A stretch of 64,000 bases of DNA from Lunularia cruciata. Taxonomy: Eukaryota; Streptophyta; Marchantiopsida; Lunulariales; Lunulariaceae. Where the stretch lies: assembly GCA_948567375.1 (NCBI GenBank), contig OX419758.1:44397001-44461000 (forward strand), in the 5' to 3' direction. The notes beneath the pieces were generated by a model, which saw only the letters and a list, made by a program, of their open reading frames with translations, did not search any database and was not told the origin of the DNA. Shown in pieces: positions 53,382 through 64,000 of the stretch; the first letter of the stretch is position 1, and each line of letters opens with the position of its first letter. The translations under genes and the position numbers were made by a program.

Positions 53382-56300
53382 TGTGGTACACATATTTTTG
53401 AAGAAGTGTACAGACAAAGTTGTATTGCACCGGTTGTATTGCATCAAAAGGCAAAGAATGGTGTCTTTGGGTTGTAACCTGAGGGAAAGTGACTTTGTGT
53501 CAGAAGACAAAGTGCTCGGATTGGTCATATCAGCATTCAACCCAAAGTAGGAGACTTTGTCTTGGGGGTGCTCAACCCGAGGTGAGGACAATGTAACAAC
53601 TTTCCTTTGGGGTTGGACATTCAAGAAGGTACCACACATAAAAATGGCTAGCCTTTGAGCAGTGGAAAATTGAAATTGACAAGAGCATGCAGAAGGTGTG
53701 ATTTCTTGGTAGAAGCTTGAAGTGAAGAAAGACTGAGGAGATACACTACTTTAAAATTTGGGATAGAGATGAAGAGATGACAACTAATTTCCCATTGCCA
53801 TTAAGGAGTCATCTTGAGGAAGATGGAGGAAAAGGGAGTGTTGTAAGAGACGCGCTTGTGCATCAAGAGGAAGTCAAGAGAGTTAGTCTAGGATTTGGGC
53901 AAAAGAATAGTCACCAAACCAAAGTGGAGGAGAGTAAGATGGGAGGTGGAAAGAAGAACTCAAAATTCATAGTGAGAAATCATGCAATTTGGAGGTTAGA
54001 TATGATCGCAAGAATTGAAGTGTTGAGTAGGCTTTGGATCACATTTTTGGCATGGAGCTAGAACCTTAGTTTTCCAACTTTCATGACCAAGATTGAGAGT
54101 AAGTGTTTGGATGGACCCCAAGCAGAGGGTAAGAGAAGAAAAATAGCTCGATAGATAGAGTCAGATTGGAGGTTAGTACGCAAAAGAGAGGCGGGTGTGG
54201 AGCAAGGAGCCACATTCTTTGGGAGAGGAGAGGTAGCTGAATAAACTCAAGAGGTGCAAGATGCCTTTTCTTCAAAACGCACAAAGAATGGGTATAAGGT
54301 TGAGAGTTATAAGGACCTTGTGAGGAGAGGCATCATAGGAGCAATGATGGCTATCTTTAAGCCGGAGAAAACTACTTATGTGATGAAACATCAAGCGGTG
54401 TTTTTCCATAAGATGTTTGCAAGGAAACCAATCAATTGGGCAAAGTGCTTTCATCAGCGCACAAGACAGATGGTATGGAATTTGAGGGATAAGTCACCTC
54501 CACACTACATTATGCTGTTTGCAGCCCACTTTTATTTGGGATTGAATCTATTTGAATACGGCAGAACAACACAAGATGGTATCGCATTCCATCCCAACTT
54601 AAGGAGAGATGCTGATGTGGAAGAGCAACAATACATCCCTCAGATTAGGAGCTGTGATGAGTACTATGTGCAGACGGGGCAGGGCATGCAATTGGCGGTG
54701 AATGCTCCAAAGTCAAAGAAGAAGAGTCAACCAGAAGAAGAAGTAGTAGCAATGAGACCCAAAAGACCAGGAAAGTGAACCCAAAGAAGGACCTAGTGGT
54801 AATCATGCTGTTTGAAAAAGAATCAGAAGAGGAAGCTGAATACAAGTCAGAAGACTCGGAGAGAGAGGAAGAACCTGAACTCACATTGCAGAGTGGTGAA
54901 GCAAGTAGCAAGAGTGAAGATGGAGTGGAGATGCAGCCAGTACTAGAGGAAGAAGAGGGAAAGCTAGACATGGCCAAAGAATACAACCCAAAGGAAGAAG
55001 ACGAAGTTCCAAAGAAAGGGGAGAAGAAGGTTATCATTCAAAGAGGTATCCACTCCAAAAGAAAAGTGAGGTATGAGGCAAGGCTAAGTAGACAAAGAGA
55101 AATAGAAAGTGGAAGTTTGAGGAGCAAGGAATCCATTCCAATAAAGTGACTTCAACTGAGGAGAAGAGTGTTAGGCAAAGAAGAAGCGAAGAAGGAGAAA
55201 AGACCACAAGCAAAAGTGAATCAGAGCAGAGGAGTGGAGTATATGTAGGAGATTGTATGCTCATTGCTGATAAAGTTGGAGGAGAGGAAGAAAGAGATGC
55301 AGTTGGAGTATTTACAGGTAAAGATTGTGTTGCAGGTGTTGGCAAGGTTAGAATAAGAGAACTTAGAGTTGAAGGAGAGTATAACCCAAGGAGAGGAGCA
55401 AAGGGAGGTACTATGAGTAGATGCAGTAGTACAAGATCAAGTAATTGAGAACTTAAAGAGAGAAGTGGGAAGTAGAGAGAGAATAATAGAGCAAAATTTC
55501 CTATCCAAGGAAAGACAAATAGCTGAGTATGAAATCTTGAAATAGCAATTTGTTGATTCATGATTAGAGATCATCCATGCTATGGCAAGAGTAGCAAAGA
55601 AGGAGCAAGAGCTTGAAAGAGTGACGTAGAGTGTAGAAGAGAAGAAACAACTATGGCAAAGAGAGTTAAAAATGAGGTATAGAGAAGTAGAAAGATAGAG
55701 TGAGTTACTTCGTAATTTGGAAGAGAAGGTAGTGCAGAAAGAGAAGGAGACTATGAAGGCAAAATTTGAGGAGGAGCTAGCAATGTACCGGGAAGACTGG
55801 CATGCAGATCTGGAACATGAGAGAAGAATGAGGCTTGAACCATTGAAGGAGATAGTAGTAAAGATGAATTTGATGTTGAGTACAGAAGCCAATGTAAGGA
55901 TTGAAGAAATGAGATTGCACAAGTTAAGGTTGTTGGTGCAAGAGATGATGAGAAGAAATGCAAAAGATAAGGACTTGAATGCTTTGTTGATTAGTCTCTT
56001 AACTCATGTAGATAGGAAGATATTAGAAGTGGAAGACAATATCACGATTAGATTAGATTTAGTTAAGTTAGAGATAGATAAACTTTGGAAGGATGTAAGA
56101 GCAAAACCCAAAGTAGAAGAGATAGGAGTACAAATATCTTTGGAGTTGCCATTGGAGGTATAAGAGAAAGGTGGGTTGCAAGGAGAAGATGTGTGTAGAT
56201 TGCCCATGATGGGAATTTTGGATCAGAGTGATGAGATGTTAAAATTGGTAGAAGAGTTAGTAGTTGTGAAACCCAAGGATAGAGTAGTATGTGAGGTTAC

Positions 56301-57141
56301 TTTGGGATTGGAAGCCGAGGAAGAAGTAGACATCGGATCGGAGTAAAAGCAATTTTGAGATTGAAGAAGCAGATATGAAGAGGTGCATTGTTATTTTGGA
56401 TGTGTAGGTTGTTAGAGTTGTTAGGAAGCAATTTAGGAAGTTAGTTAACTATTGAAGTGCTTTGCCTATTTAAAGGAGGCATTCATACTGTTATGGTGTT
56501 CTGTGCTCATAAATTTTGAGAATAGATAAAGCAAAGTGCTGTGAAGTAATGCTCATTGCTTGAGCTTAATTCTGAGTATCAACACTATATGTGTGTTTGT
56601 GTGTTTGGAGAATTTTGAAGTGCAAGTCAGTGTGCTTGTTGGATGTTGGATTTTTCAGCCTTGATCTTCATTTTGTGTGTTTGATCCTAAGTGAAGTGCA
56701 ATCAGAGCAATTCCTTGATAGATCTGAGAGGAATTGTAATGTTGGTAGTATTCTGCAGTTGTGAGTACAGTGCAATTTTGATGTGAAGCAATTTTGATCA
56801 AGGAAGTTGTGCCTTCAGTGGAGGGGTGGAATACAATTCTGAGGCAAAGTCATTTTGCAATGAAGTGCCATTTTTGGGAGAGACTAAATCATCACAATCA
56901 AGATTGTTTGGAAAGATTTGATGGAGTTGATTAAGTGTGATAAATTGTTGTGATGAGATTGCAAATCAATTCTTGTTACTCTCTTACGGGTATAGTTTCT
57001 ACCTAAGAGATTAAAGACACAACCAAGAAGAACTAAGATTGTAACTTTGCTTAATATTTGACTAATTCTGACTAGTATCTCTATGGGAACAAACTTTACT
57101 TACCTGATTACCGCAAAGGTGATATTTTCCAGGTTGTCACA
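53382..57141 (+). repeat. Solo LTR, family B2, TSD ATCAG/ATTAG
   Basis: Spans TGTGGTACACATATTTTTG to CCAGGTTGTCACA, 3760 bp. The flanks are ATCAG on the left (53377-53381) and ATTAG on the right (57142-57146), four of five bases equal. The C1 RT frame runs PINQKIRAN on one side and DLYVMPTLEE on the other, as expected for one interrupted gene. The TATA-like site is at 56467-56475. Confidence 0.9.
53777..56346 (+). pseudogene. U3 gene copy in the 53382 LTR
   Basis: Starts MTTNFPLPLRSHLEEDGGKG, then MGGGKKNSKFIVRNHAIWRL and FLAW. In 54254-54778 come QAVFFHKMFARKPINWAKCF and PPHYIMLFAAHFYLGLNL. The acidic linker is in 54775-55149 (DSEREEEPELTLQSGEASSK), and coiled-coil parts run from 55146 to 56163. 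It ends EEEVDIGSE. Stops and shifts divide it into about eight pieces. The B2-specific basic segment before MGGGKK is longer than in the 25799 copy. Confidence 0.65.
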
Positions 57142-57146
57142 ATTAG

Positions 57147-58109
57147 CCCTAATCTTTTGGTTGATAGGACAATAATCTCTACATATCTACCTATTTGTGT
57201 AGTTGTCGTGAATATCTTTCTTGGTTGGCATCATTGTAGTTGAAGCATACTTTCCATGTGAAATCTCCACCAAACTAACCTCAAAAAGATCTCTATTCCA
57301 ACTGTAAATCAATGCTCTCTCCATGTCATTATACTTGCAAGGACGTGTTTGTCACATGTCACTATATTTACAAAAAAAAGTGTAGTATTAGTAAGTGAAA
57401 TTTGAATACCAAGTCCTTTTAGAGCACCCAAATCCTTCATATTGAAGGCAAAACAACTAGTATATATAGCATTTTTTTATTATTGATCCTCCATCTTCCC
57501 CCTCTTGTAAGCTTGGGTCCAAGATTTGGCTCCCAAGTGCCTCTGTAATTGATGTAGGAGTAGTAGACGTACTGATTGGATGCTACACTAGGCCCTTGGG
57601 AGAAGTAATGTTATGCCTCCAGCCATAGAGTTCCCAATTTTAGTATGGAAACTCTCTTTGCTCTGGCTGCAAGCTCCATACATCTTCTAGTTGCATCCCA
57701 AGTTGGTCTCTACTCTGGCTCTAAATAGATGCTCACTCCATGTCACTATATTTATAAGGATGTAAAAAACTAGTGTATCACTAGTAAGCTCAATTTGAAT
57801 ACCATGTCCTTTTAGAGCACCCAAATCCTTCATATTGAATACAAAATAACTTGTGTAGCTCCTCAAGAACCTACAAAACTCTCCATCTTTCCCCTCTCAT
57901 ACGCTTGGGTCTAATATTTGGCTCCCAAGTATCCTCTGCAATTGATGTAAGAGTTGAAGACATACTGATTTGCTACTACATTGGGCCCTTGGGAGTAGTA
58001 ATATCATGCTCCCAACCACTAGAGTTCCTAACCTCAAAGTGCAAAACTCCCTCTACTCTAGTTGCAAGCTCCATACGTTCTCTAGTTGCATCCCAAGTAG
58101 ACCAAGGGT
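57147..58109 (-). pseudogene. Family C RT N-terminus and linker with tandem duplication
   Basis: Minus strand. The RT N-terminal part near 57230-57147 reads MMPTKKDIHDNYTNR, then CRDYCPINQKIRAN, matching the CGDYRPIN block that opens Ty3/gypsy RT fingers. The linker upstream holds an imperfect tandem duplication of about 395 bp: one unit about 57310-57712, the other about 57713-58104. Both contain a frame with MKDLGALKG and the phrase GCAACTAGA-AGCTTGCA. The linker joins methyltransferase (to the right, past the B1 LTR) to RT. I do not recognise a domain in it. Confidence 0.65.
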
Positions 58110-58114
58110 GTAAC

Positions 58115-61100
58115 TGTGGTGCCCATATTTTTTGTTTCTTTTCTGTTTTGTTAGTATTTGGAGAAGAAGTAAGCAAGAAAGCCAAATTGCAGAAGGAAGA
58201 GTGTCTTTGGAGGACATCCAAAGAAGCCGACTTTGGGTCTGATGATGGAAGGACTCGGAAGAAGAAGTCCAAAGAGCATCATCTTTGGATCGAGAAGCAA
58301 AGGCCAAGACAAAGACCGTCTAACAACCTTTGTACATGGCAAGAAAGTACACTTCAAGAAATGGCGGAGGTAGAAGAAGCATGTCTTGACGGTGGTAGGA
58401 CATCAACACGTAGAAGAAGAGGGAGTCAATTTTGAAATCGACTGAAGAATGACTGCAATTTGGGGTAATATAAAATTGTGATTGCGTAGGAGAAAGTTGA
58501 ATACGTCAAGTAGAGTTCATGTACATATGAGTAGTTGTCTTGGAGTAATGTGTGTCAAGAAGCCAATTGAGAGTGAAATGTTTTGAAATCTAGAAGGGAT
58601 TAAAGTATCTCGTCCAAGAGAAGGAATAGTCTTCCAATGCCAAAGAACGAGAGAGCAGATCATAGCAAAGAAGATCATGAATGCTCTATCAGTACAAAGT
58701 TTTGTGATTTGTAGGTTGGATGTTGTAGCAAGGATCAAAGTCTTGAATAGACACTGTATGACTTTCTTAGCATGGAACTGGAATTTCAGTTTCCCAGGAG
58801 TCATGGCAGAAATAGCTGCCAATAATTACAAGGAAGGCCTTGAAGTCAAGGGGAAGAGAGGAAATCCGGCTTGATGGACTGAGTCGGATTGGAGGTTAGT
58901 GTTGGGGAAATAAGCAAGAGAACCGACGGGGATTACCTTCTATTTGAATTGTGATGCTGCAAAGGAGACGGCGGACATACAAAATTTGTTCTTTGCTCCA
59001 CGTACCATGAATGGTTACAAGGTAAAGTCCTATCGGGACCCAATTAAACAAAGTATTGTGGGGACGATAATGGCCATGTTCAAACCGGAACGAACGACTC
59101 ATGTGAACATGCAGCAGGCGGTCTTTTTCCACCAGATGTTTGCAAGAGTGAAGGTGAACTGGGCAAAGTGTTTCCACCAACTAACAAGGCAGATGGTGGT
59201 CAATTGGAGGACAAGTTTGCCTCCACATTATTTTGCACCATTTGCAGCACACTTCTACTTTGGGTTGAACTTGCTGATAGCGGAGGAGAGGCGTTGCATG
59301 GTGTTGCATTTCCATCTTGATTTGAGATGGGAAGCGGATGAAGAAGAGCAACAATACATGGTACACATACAAGCTAGTGATGATCATTTCTTGAGAACAA
59401 ATCAATGGAAGATGGAAGAAGTCACAAGCCCAAAGACAAAGAAGTGCAATAAACCCAAAGAAGTAAAGTTATTGCCAACACAAAGGAAGACCCAAAGACT
59501 GGTTCTGTAGGGTAAGAAGGTGGTGAAAGAAGAACCATCTAAAACCGAGTCTGAAGGGGAGAGAGAGTCTAGAAAATAGTACTCAAAAGAAGCCAAACTC
59601 ACTTTACAAAGTGAGGAATCCGGAAGAAAAAGTGAGGGTGAAGACAGGGTTCAGCAATCGGTTGGGGAAGAAGAAAAGGATGAAGCTTGTCATGCAATGA
59701 TTGACAATGTACCAGGAAAGAAGAATCATTGCCTAGTCCTGGTCGTGGAAGAGAAGGGGGCTGAACGACAAAAGGAGTATCTTGCGGGTCCGAGTTCAGT
59801 GGGTAAGGAAGAAGGAAGCTTGGAAGGAGTGTTGCTAAAGATACAAAGATTGTGACTTTAGCAGAAGGAGCCAATAGAAGGGGCAAAGTACAAAGATGGA
59901 GCCGAGGACAAAGAGAACTTTGGAGGAATACAACATCTATCAAAGGTGGTCACTCCATTGTTGGGGCTGTTAAAAGAGCACCAGAAGGTAATTCCCCAAG
60001 ATTGTATGAAGGTGATGAATGAGCTACAAGTAGTGAAGTATCTGCTGGCTGAAGTGAAGGATTTGCAAGAGCACGTAACCCGAAGAGATGAGGAAGTTGA
60101 AGAACTTCGGGTTGATACAGTCTTGAAGAAGAAGACTTTTGAGAAGTTGCAAGAGAGTTTTGAGGTAAGAGGCAGAGAAATACAACGTCAAGCCAAAGAA
60201 TTGAAGGAGTAGACAATGTTGCTGACCAAGATGAAAGACAAAGTCAGTGAAGTACGCATCGAGACTATTCATGTGAAGGCTATGGCAGCAGTAATGGAGC
60301 AGGGGTTAGAAAGCTTGAGGAAAAGTGCAGCCAGGAAGGATCAAGCATGGCAAAGAGGGTTGGCAGTCAGAAATCAAGAAGAAGGAAGATTGCACAGGTT
60401 GGTACAAAGTGTTGAGTTGCAGAGTTTTCAGTATGCGGAGGAGAAGAATATGTTTGCCACTGGTACGAAGATGAATTGAAGATGTACCAAGAAGAGTTGA
60501 AGGCAAAGCGATCTTGAGGGTATGAGTCTGAATCAGTAGGAGACATTGTGGGAGAATTGAGAGCTTTGCTGTACTAAGGCCGAAGGAAGATTGGAAGAAG
60601 CAAGATTACACAAGTTAAAGTTGCTTGTGCAGGAAACTCAGAAGAGGAAAGCCAAAGATGTGGATATGAATACTTTGCTGATCCAATTGAGGGAGAGAGT
60701 AGATTGAAAGATGTTAGAAGTAGGAGACAATGTCAGTCTCAGATTAGATTTAGTCAATTTAGAGTTAGAGAGAATTAGGAGTAGTGTGACAAAGGAGAGA
60801 AAGTCCAATGTTGCATAAGTAGGAATTCAAGTGTCATTGGACTTGCTATTTGAGACATTAGAGAAGAGTGGGTCGGAAGCTAAAGAGATAGAAAGATTAC
60901 CCATGACCTCAATTGTAGTTCTCAGTGAAGAAATAGAAGAAGTAGTGAAGGATTTGGTAGTTGTAGATATACCCAAAGAAGGAGAAGTGATAGGAAGATC
61001 ATCAGGTTTGAAAGCTGATGATGAGGTAGACATTGGATCGGAGTAGAAACACATTTTGAGATTTGAAGAGGCAGATATGAAGAGGTGGTTTGTTAGTTCG

Positions 61101-61841
61101 GATCTGCAAGTAGGAATAGATGTTAGGAAGCGGTACAATAGGAAGAACTGTTGTTTGCCTCACTATTTAAGAGTGGCATTCATAGTATTATGTTGTTCAG
61201 TGCTTATAATTTCTGAGAATAGATAAAGCAAAGTGCTGTGAAGCAATGCTCGTTGCTTGAGCTTGATTCTGAGTATCAACTCTATGTTTGTAATTGTGAG
61301 TGTGTTGAGAAATTCAAAGTGCAAGTCAATGTGTTTGTTGGATGTTGGATTCCACAACCTTGATCTTCATTCTGTGTGTTTGATCTTGAGTGAAGTGCAA
61401 TCAAAGTAATGCCTTGACATATCTGAGAGGAATTGTAGTGTTGGAAGTATTTTGCATTTGTGAGTGCAGTGGAGTGTTGATATGAAGCAATTTTGATCAA
61501 GTAAGTTGTGCCTTCAGTGGAGGGGTGGAACACAATTCTGAGGTGAAGTCATTTTGCAATGAAGTGTTGTTTTTGGGAGAGCTTGAATTATCACAATCAA
61601 GATTATTTGGAACAATTTGATGGAGTTGTGATTAAGAAGTGTTAATTCGTGACGAGACTGTGAGTCAATGCTTGTTACTCTCTTCTGGGTGTGGTTTCTA
61701 CTTGAGAGATTAAAGACACAACCAAGAGGAACTTCATGTTACTATTTGACTTTATATTTGACCAATTCTGATTTGTATCTCTGCGGGAATGAACTTTATT
61801 TACCTGATTACCACAAAAGTGATATTTGCCAAGTTGTCACA
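58115..61841 (+). repeat. Solo LTR, family B1, TSD GTAAC
   Basis: Spans TGTGGTGCCCATATTTTTTG to CAAGTTGTCACA, 3727 bp. GTAAC is on both sides (58110-58114 and 61842-61846). The TATA-like TATTTAAG is at 61164-61171, 677 bp before the end. Inserted in the C1 pol linker after the methyltransferase. Confidence 0.95.
58499..61046 (+). pseudogene. U3 gene copy in the 58115 LTR
   Basis: The start codon is lost (ACG for ATG near 58505). MNALSVQSFVICRLDVVARI is followed by FLAWNWNFSFPGVMAEIAAN. A 188-codon block (58944-59510) covers QAVFFHQMFARVKVNWAKCF and PPHYFAPFAAHFYFGLNLLI. The coiled coil is in 59946-60479 (LQEHVTRRDEEVEELRVDTV) and again around 60600-60700. It ends DDEVDIGSE. Stops are scattered. 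Confidence 0.65.
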
Positions 61842-62009
61842 GTAACCCAAGTAGACAATGCTCACTTGGATGGACCCCAAGAAGACAGCTCTTACTAGTA
61901 GCCATTGGTTTTATCCCATGAATACCTTGCCTTCCTGGTCCATTGCCCCAAACATGTGCCTAAATTGTCTCAATAGGCACAAAGGTCACAAGTGTTTGAG
62001 TGGTGATAC

Positions 62010-63020
62010 CTATCAAGTGCATCCTACATTGCTCTACCAAGCCAAGGCCCACAATCCAATTCAAACAACTTAGGTCCATAGTTTGATGTAACACTTGATG
62101 CTTAGATGCCTCTAACACTATTATAACAACATAATACCAATACAAAAACCCATCAGTTGGTCGCTCTCATCAGCATTGGGCTCTACCAATTTCTATAACT
62201 ATGAGTCCCCAAAAAAGTCCAAGACCTCCCTCTCAAAAGCATGGGAGCTTGCGAAACTCATAAGTGTGGGTAAAGCAGCTCTAGGCTATCCAAAAAGGCA
62301 TGCCATAGGTGACCTATCAGCCACTACCATTGTTTGAGGCTAATGCACAACATCCAAAATGTCATCAATAGTAAGGTGGTCTAGTCATTGAATCCTATCA
62401 TAAGCACACTATAGAACCTCTCTAGATCAGAGGTTTGTCCATCAAATATGACAATGATGAGCCTATGATCCCACTTTGGTTGCATCTAACAACATGGAAG
62501 GTCTCATCCAAAATGGACTTGATGTGTACTTGCCACCACTTGGGTACAAAAATCCCCTATCAAATGGACATTCTCCAAAATAAAGGTTAGAGAAGTAGAT
62601 TGATAAACCTGAAGATGTCATAGTATACTTCATGTCTCCCAAAACACACCAAAATAGGGATCTTGGAGACTTTGACCTCGGTTAGCACACTTATGTCTCT
62701 AACATAGCCATACACAAATCACCAAATGAATAGGACTATGTCTTCCCAAATCTTATGATCCTCACAAGGACATGTTTGTTGGAAGGATCTTTTGGTAACC
62801 CTTAACTATTGACATTGGTAATAATTCAAGGTACCAATAGGCCAAGTGTGCCACATGATGTAGAGAGACTTTCCTAGAAATTTCATCTCTCTCCACATAC
62901 AAGTACCTTTGTACTCATATACATGCTTGTAATATTGTAGCTAGTCCAATACTAATCCTACCAAACAACTCCAATAGGCATATTCCCTCTATTGGATATT
63001 GCCAACAATGAGTGTGGTAT
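62010..63020 (-). pseudogene. C5-cytosine DNA methyltransferase domain in pol (C1)
   Basis: Minus-strand motifs in canonical C5-methyltransferase order: I, GICLLELFGRISIGLATILQ (62986-62927); II, YLYVERDEISRK; IV, IHLVICVWLC with the Cys codon at 62702-62704, followed by TAG; VI, TFILENVHLIG with Glu-Asn-Val at 62567-62575; VIII, LLDATKVGS-stop-AHH (about 62490-62450), like the DA-EV-AAHRAR block of DNMT3; then LVEPNADESDQLMGF and VLHQTMDLSCLNWIVGL (about 62105-62030), the motif IX-X region. Spacings (about 90, 44, 30 and 130 codons) fit a catalytic domain of some 320 residues. The order is not permuted, unlike plant DRM enzymes. Pro before the catalytic Cys is now Leu, and over ten stops plus shifts make it dead. 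It lies between protease and RT. Confidence 0.8.
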
Positions 63021-63379
63021 CCAAAGGTGACAATGTAATAGATTTTAGAAGCTCATTCTCACATTGGTCTCTTGGTGGTCCAAAGGTTCCACTCCAAACT
63101 TATTGCACCAACTGATCCGCATGATGGTGTAATGCCTCCTTAAAACTCTACAATAGAACATCCAAGGTGGATAGAATAATCTCACTTGTACTCCAAATCC
63201 AAGCAATCTCCTGTGGTACTAGAGTATTTTCTATATGGACATTCCCCTCCAATAAGTCAAGTAACAAAACCATTGAAAGCTAAAATTGATACCATGGTAC
63301 TTGACTATAGTGAGCCAAGACTACCACTTCTAAAGTGTACTAGTAGGCAACATACCCGCTCCTCACCTCATTGCCAACC

Positions 63380-63790
63380 TGGTCTATTGGAAATTGTCTC
63401 TCCCTGATAGTCAATATTGAAACCTATGGAGTATAACACTCCTCCACCAACTAACAAATCATATGACTTTGCTACTATCATAATGGCTTCAGCTCCCACA
63501 ACAAAGCTATCAGTCGGATGACCAAGTTAAATTTGTGCAATAAGCTCTCCACCTATGATATACTCTATAGAACCATCCTCTAAAGATGTTTGGATCTGAA
63601 ATGTACACCTCTTTACATTGATCTTTTATAGTTCTAGATTGACAATTGTAGCCTTCTTCAACATAAGAGGCTGTGCAATAGAGTCAAATAAGATCTTTTA
63701 TGGTATAGAGATCTTCCTTGAAGGTCCCACCAAATAGGAAATCCCCCTTTGATTATCCAATAGGACAACTCCAAGTGTGAACCAAGCTTG
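63380..63790 (-). pseudogene. Family C protease region (C1)
   Basis: Minus-strand frames give IQTSLEDGSIEYIIGGELIA and SYDLLVGGGVLYSIGFNIDY followed by GETISNRPGWQ. The last block has the form of the end of a retropepsin (YD-LLG--WL...-ID). The upstream frame (63907-63698: LAFEQAWFTLGVVLLDNQRG) continues into the region that should hold the active-site Asp, which I could not pin down. Positioned directly upstream of the methyltransferase, as protease is upstream of RT in normal pol. Confidence 0.5.
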
Positions 63791-63835
63791 TTCAAAGGCA
63801 AGTCTAGATGGAAACTCCTCCAATTTAGTTGCTAT

Positions 63836-64000
63836 TGTCATGCTATTTGTAGTGTCACATCTAGATTGCTCGGATACTGGAGTTCCAATGATAGCAGTTA
63901 GAGGCATTTTGGCAGTTACTCATAGACTACTTTCCGATGGTCATATTTTGTGTTTAGGTACTGACTTCATGGCAGGGCCCACCGTCACTTGCACCATCCA
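63836..64000 (+). repeat. 5' end of another family C element
   Basis: TGTCATGCTATTTGTAG and the following 165 bp match 6130-6295 and 52388-52550 in plus orientation. It starts exactly at the A segment, as C2 does, and interrupts C1 near its protease. The element runs off the window. Confidence 0.7.

Noticed and set aside
62010-63020. The methyltransferase as a host DRM or CMT gene fragment hit by transposons
   Set aside because: It occurs in two opposite-strand copies at the same place of the same retroelement, in line with protease and RT, without introns or a chromodomain, and with motifs in non-permuted order unlike DRM.
1-64000. CRISPR arrays, tRNA or rRNA genes, organelle or bacterial genes
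   Set aside because: Looked for by eye; the regular repeats are all LTRs, and no cloverleaf, rRNA or operon-like coding was seen. A tRNAscan or Infernal run would settle small RNA genes.

Overview
This is plant nuclear DNA made almost entirely of decayed, nested LTR retrotransposons. I see no intact host gene, no rRNA or tRNA gene and nothing prokaryotic. The plant signs are primer-binding sites complementary to tRNA-Asp, Athila/Tat-like reverse transcriptases, a PIF/Harbinger transposase remnant, solo LTRs with 5-bp target duplications, and CpG-poor, TAG/TGA-rich decay. A large repeat-rich genome such as a gymnosperm is plausible but not proven.

Three Ty3/gypsy families explain nearly everything; the names are mine. 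Family A has LTRs of about 640-700 bp starting TGTAACACCC and ending GCCGGCTCACA: A1 at 1-1290 (minus), solo LTR A4 at 4254-4955, A2 at 23703-31023, A3 at 34083-43880. Family B is Athila-like with giant LTRs of about 3.73 kb (TGTGGTGCCC to GGTTGTCACA), in subfamilies B1, B2 and B3. One copy still has LTR, PBS, gag, pol, PPT and a truncated 3' LTR (8114-18597, minus). Four others are solo LTRs with target duplications (25385-29114, 34325-38163, 53382-57141, 58115-61841), and several are fragments. Each long B LTR carries a degenerate gene of about 850 codons in U3: a conserved N-terminal domain, an acidic linker and a long coiled coil. Family C is a Ty3 element with DDE integrase whose pol carries a C5-cytosine DNA methyltransferase domain between protease and reverse transcriptase, and whose terminal repeats look split.

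The layout is nested. A PIF/Harbinger remnant (1291-1612) lies beside a minus-strand C element, C1, that runs from 2411 past the right edge. A second C element, C2, in plus orientation (6130-52942, flanked by AAGT) sits in the RT of C1; removing it rejoins the two RT halves at 6129/52943. C2 was in turn invaded by the long B element, two A elements and many B LTRs. The rest of C1 holds A4, two B solo LTRs and a further C element that starts at 63836.

Most interesting are (1) the methyltransferase inside family C pol, seen in two copies with motifs in canonical order; (2) the gene inside the giant U3 of family B, always upstream of a TATA-like box about 675 bp from the LTR end; (3) the split-repeat architecture of family C; and (4) a perfect 56-bp-arm palindrome at 16544-16657. 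All reading frames are broken, so every coding call is a pseudogene. All coordinates of fragment edges are by eye.
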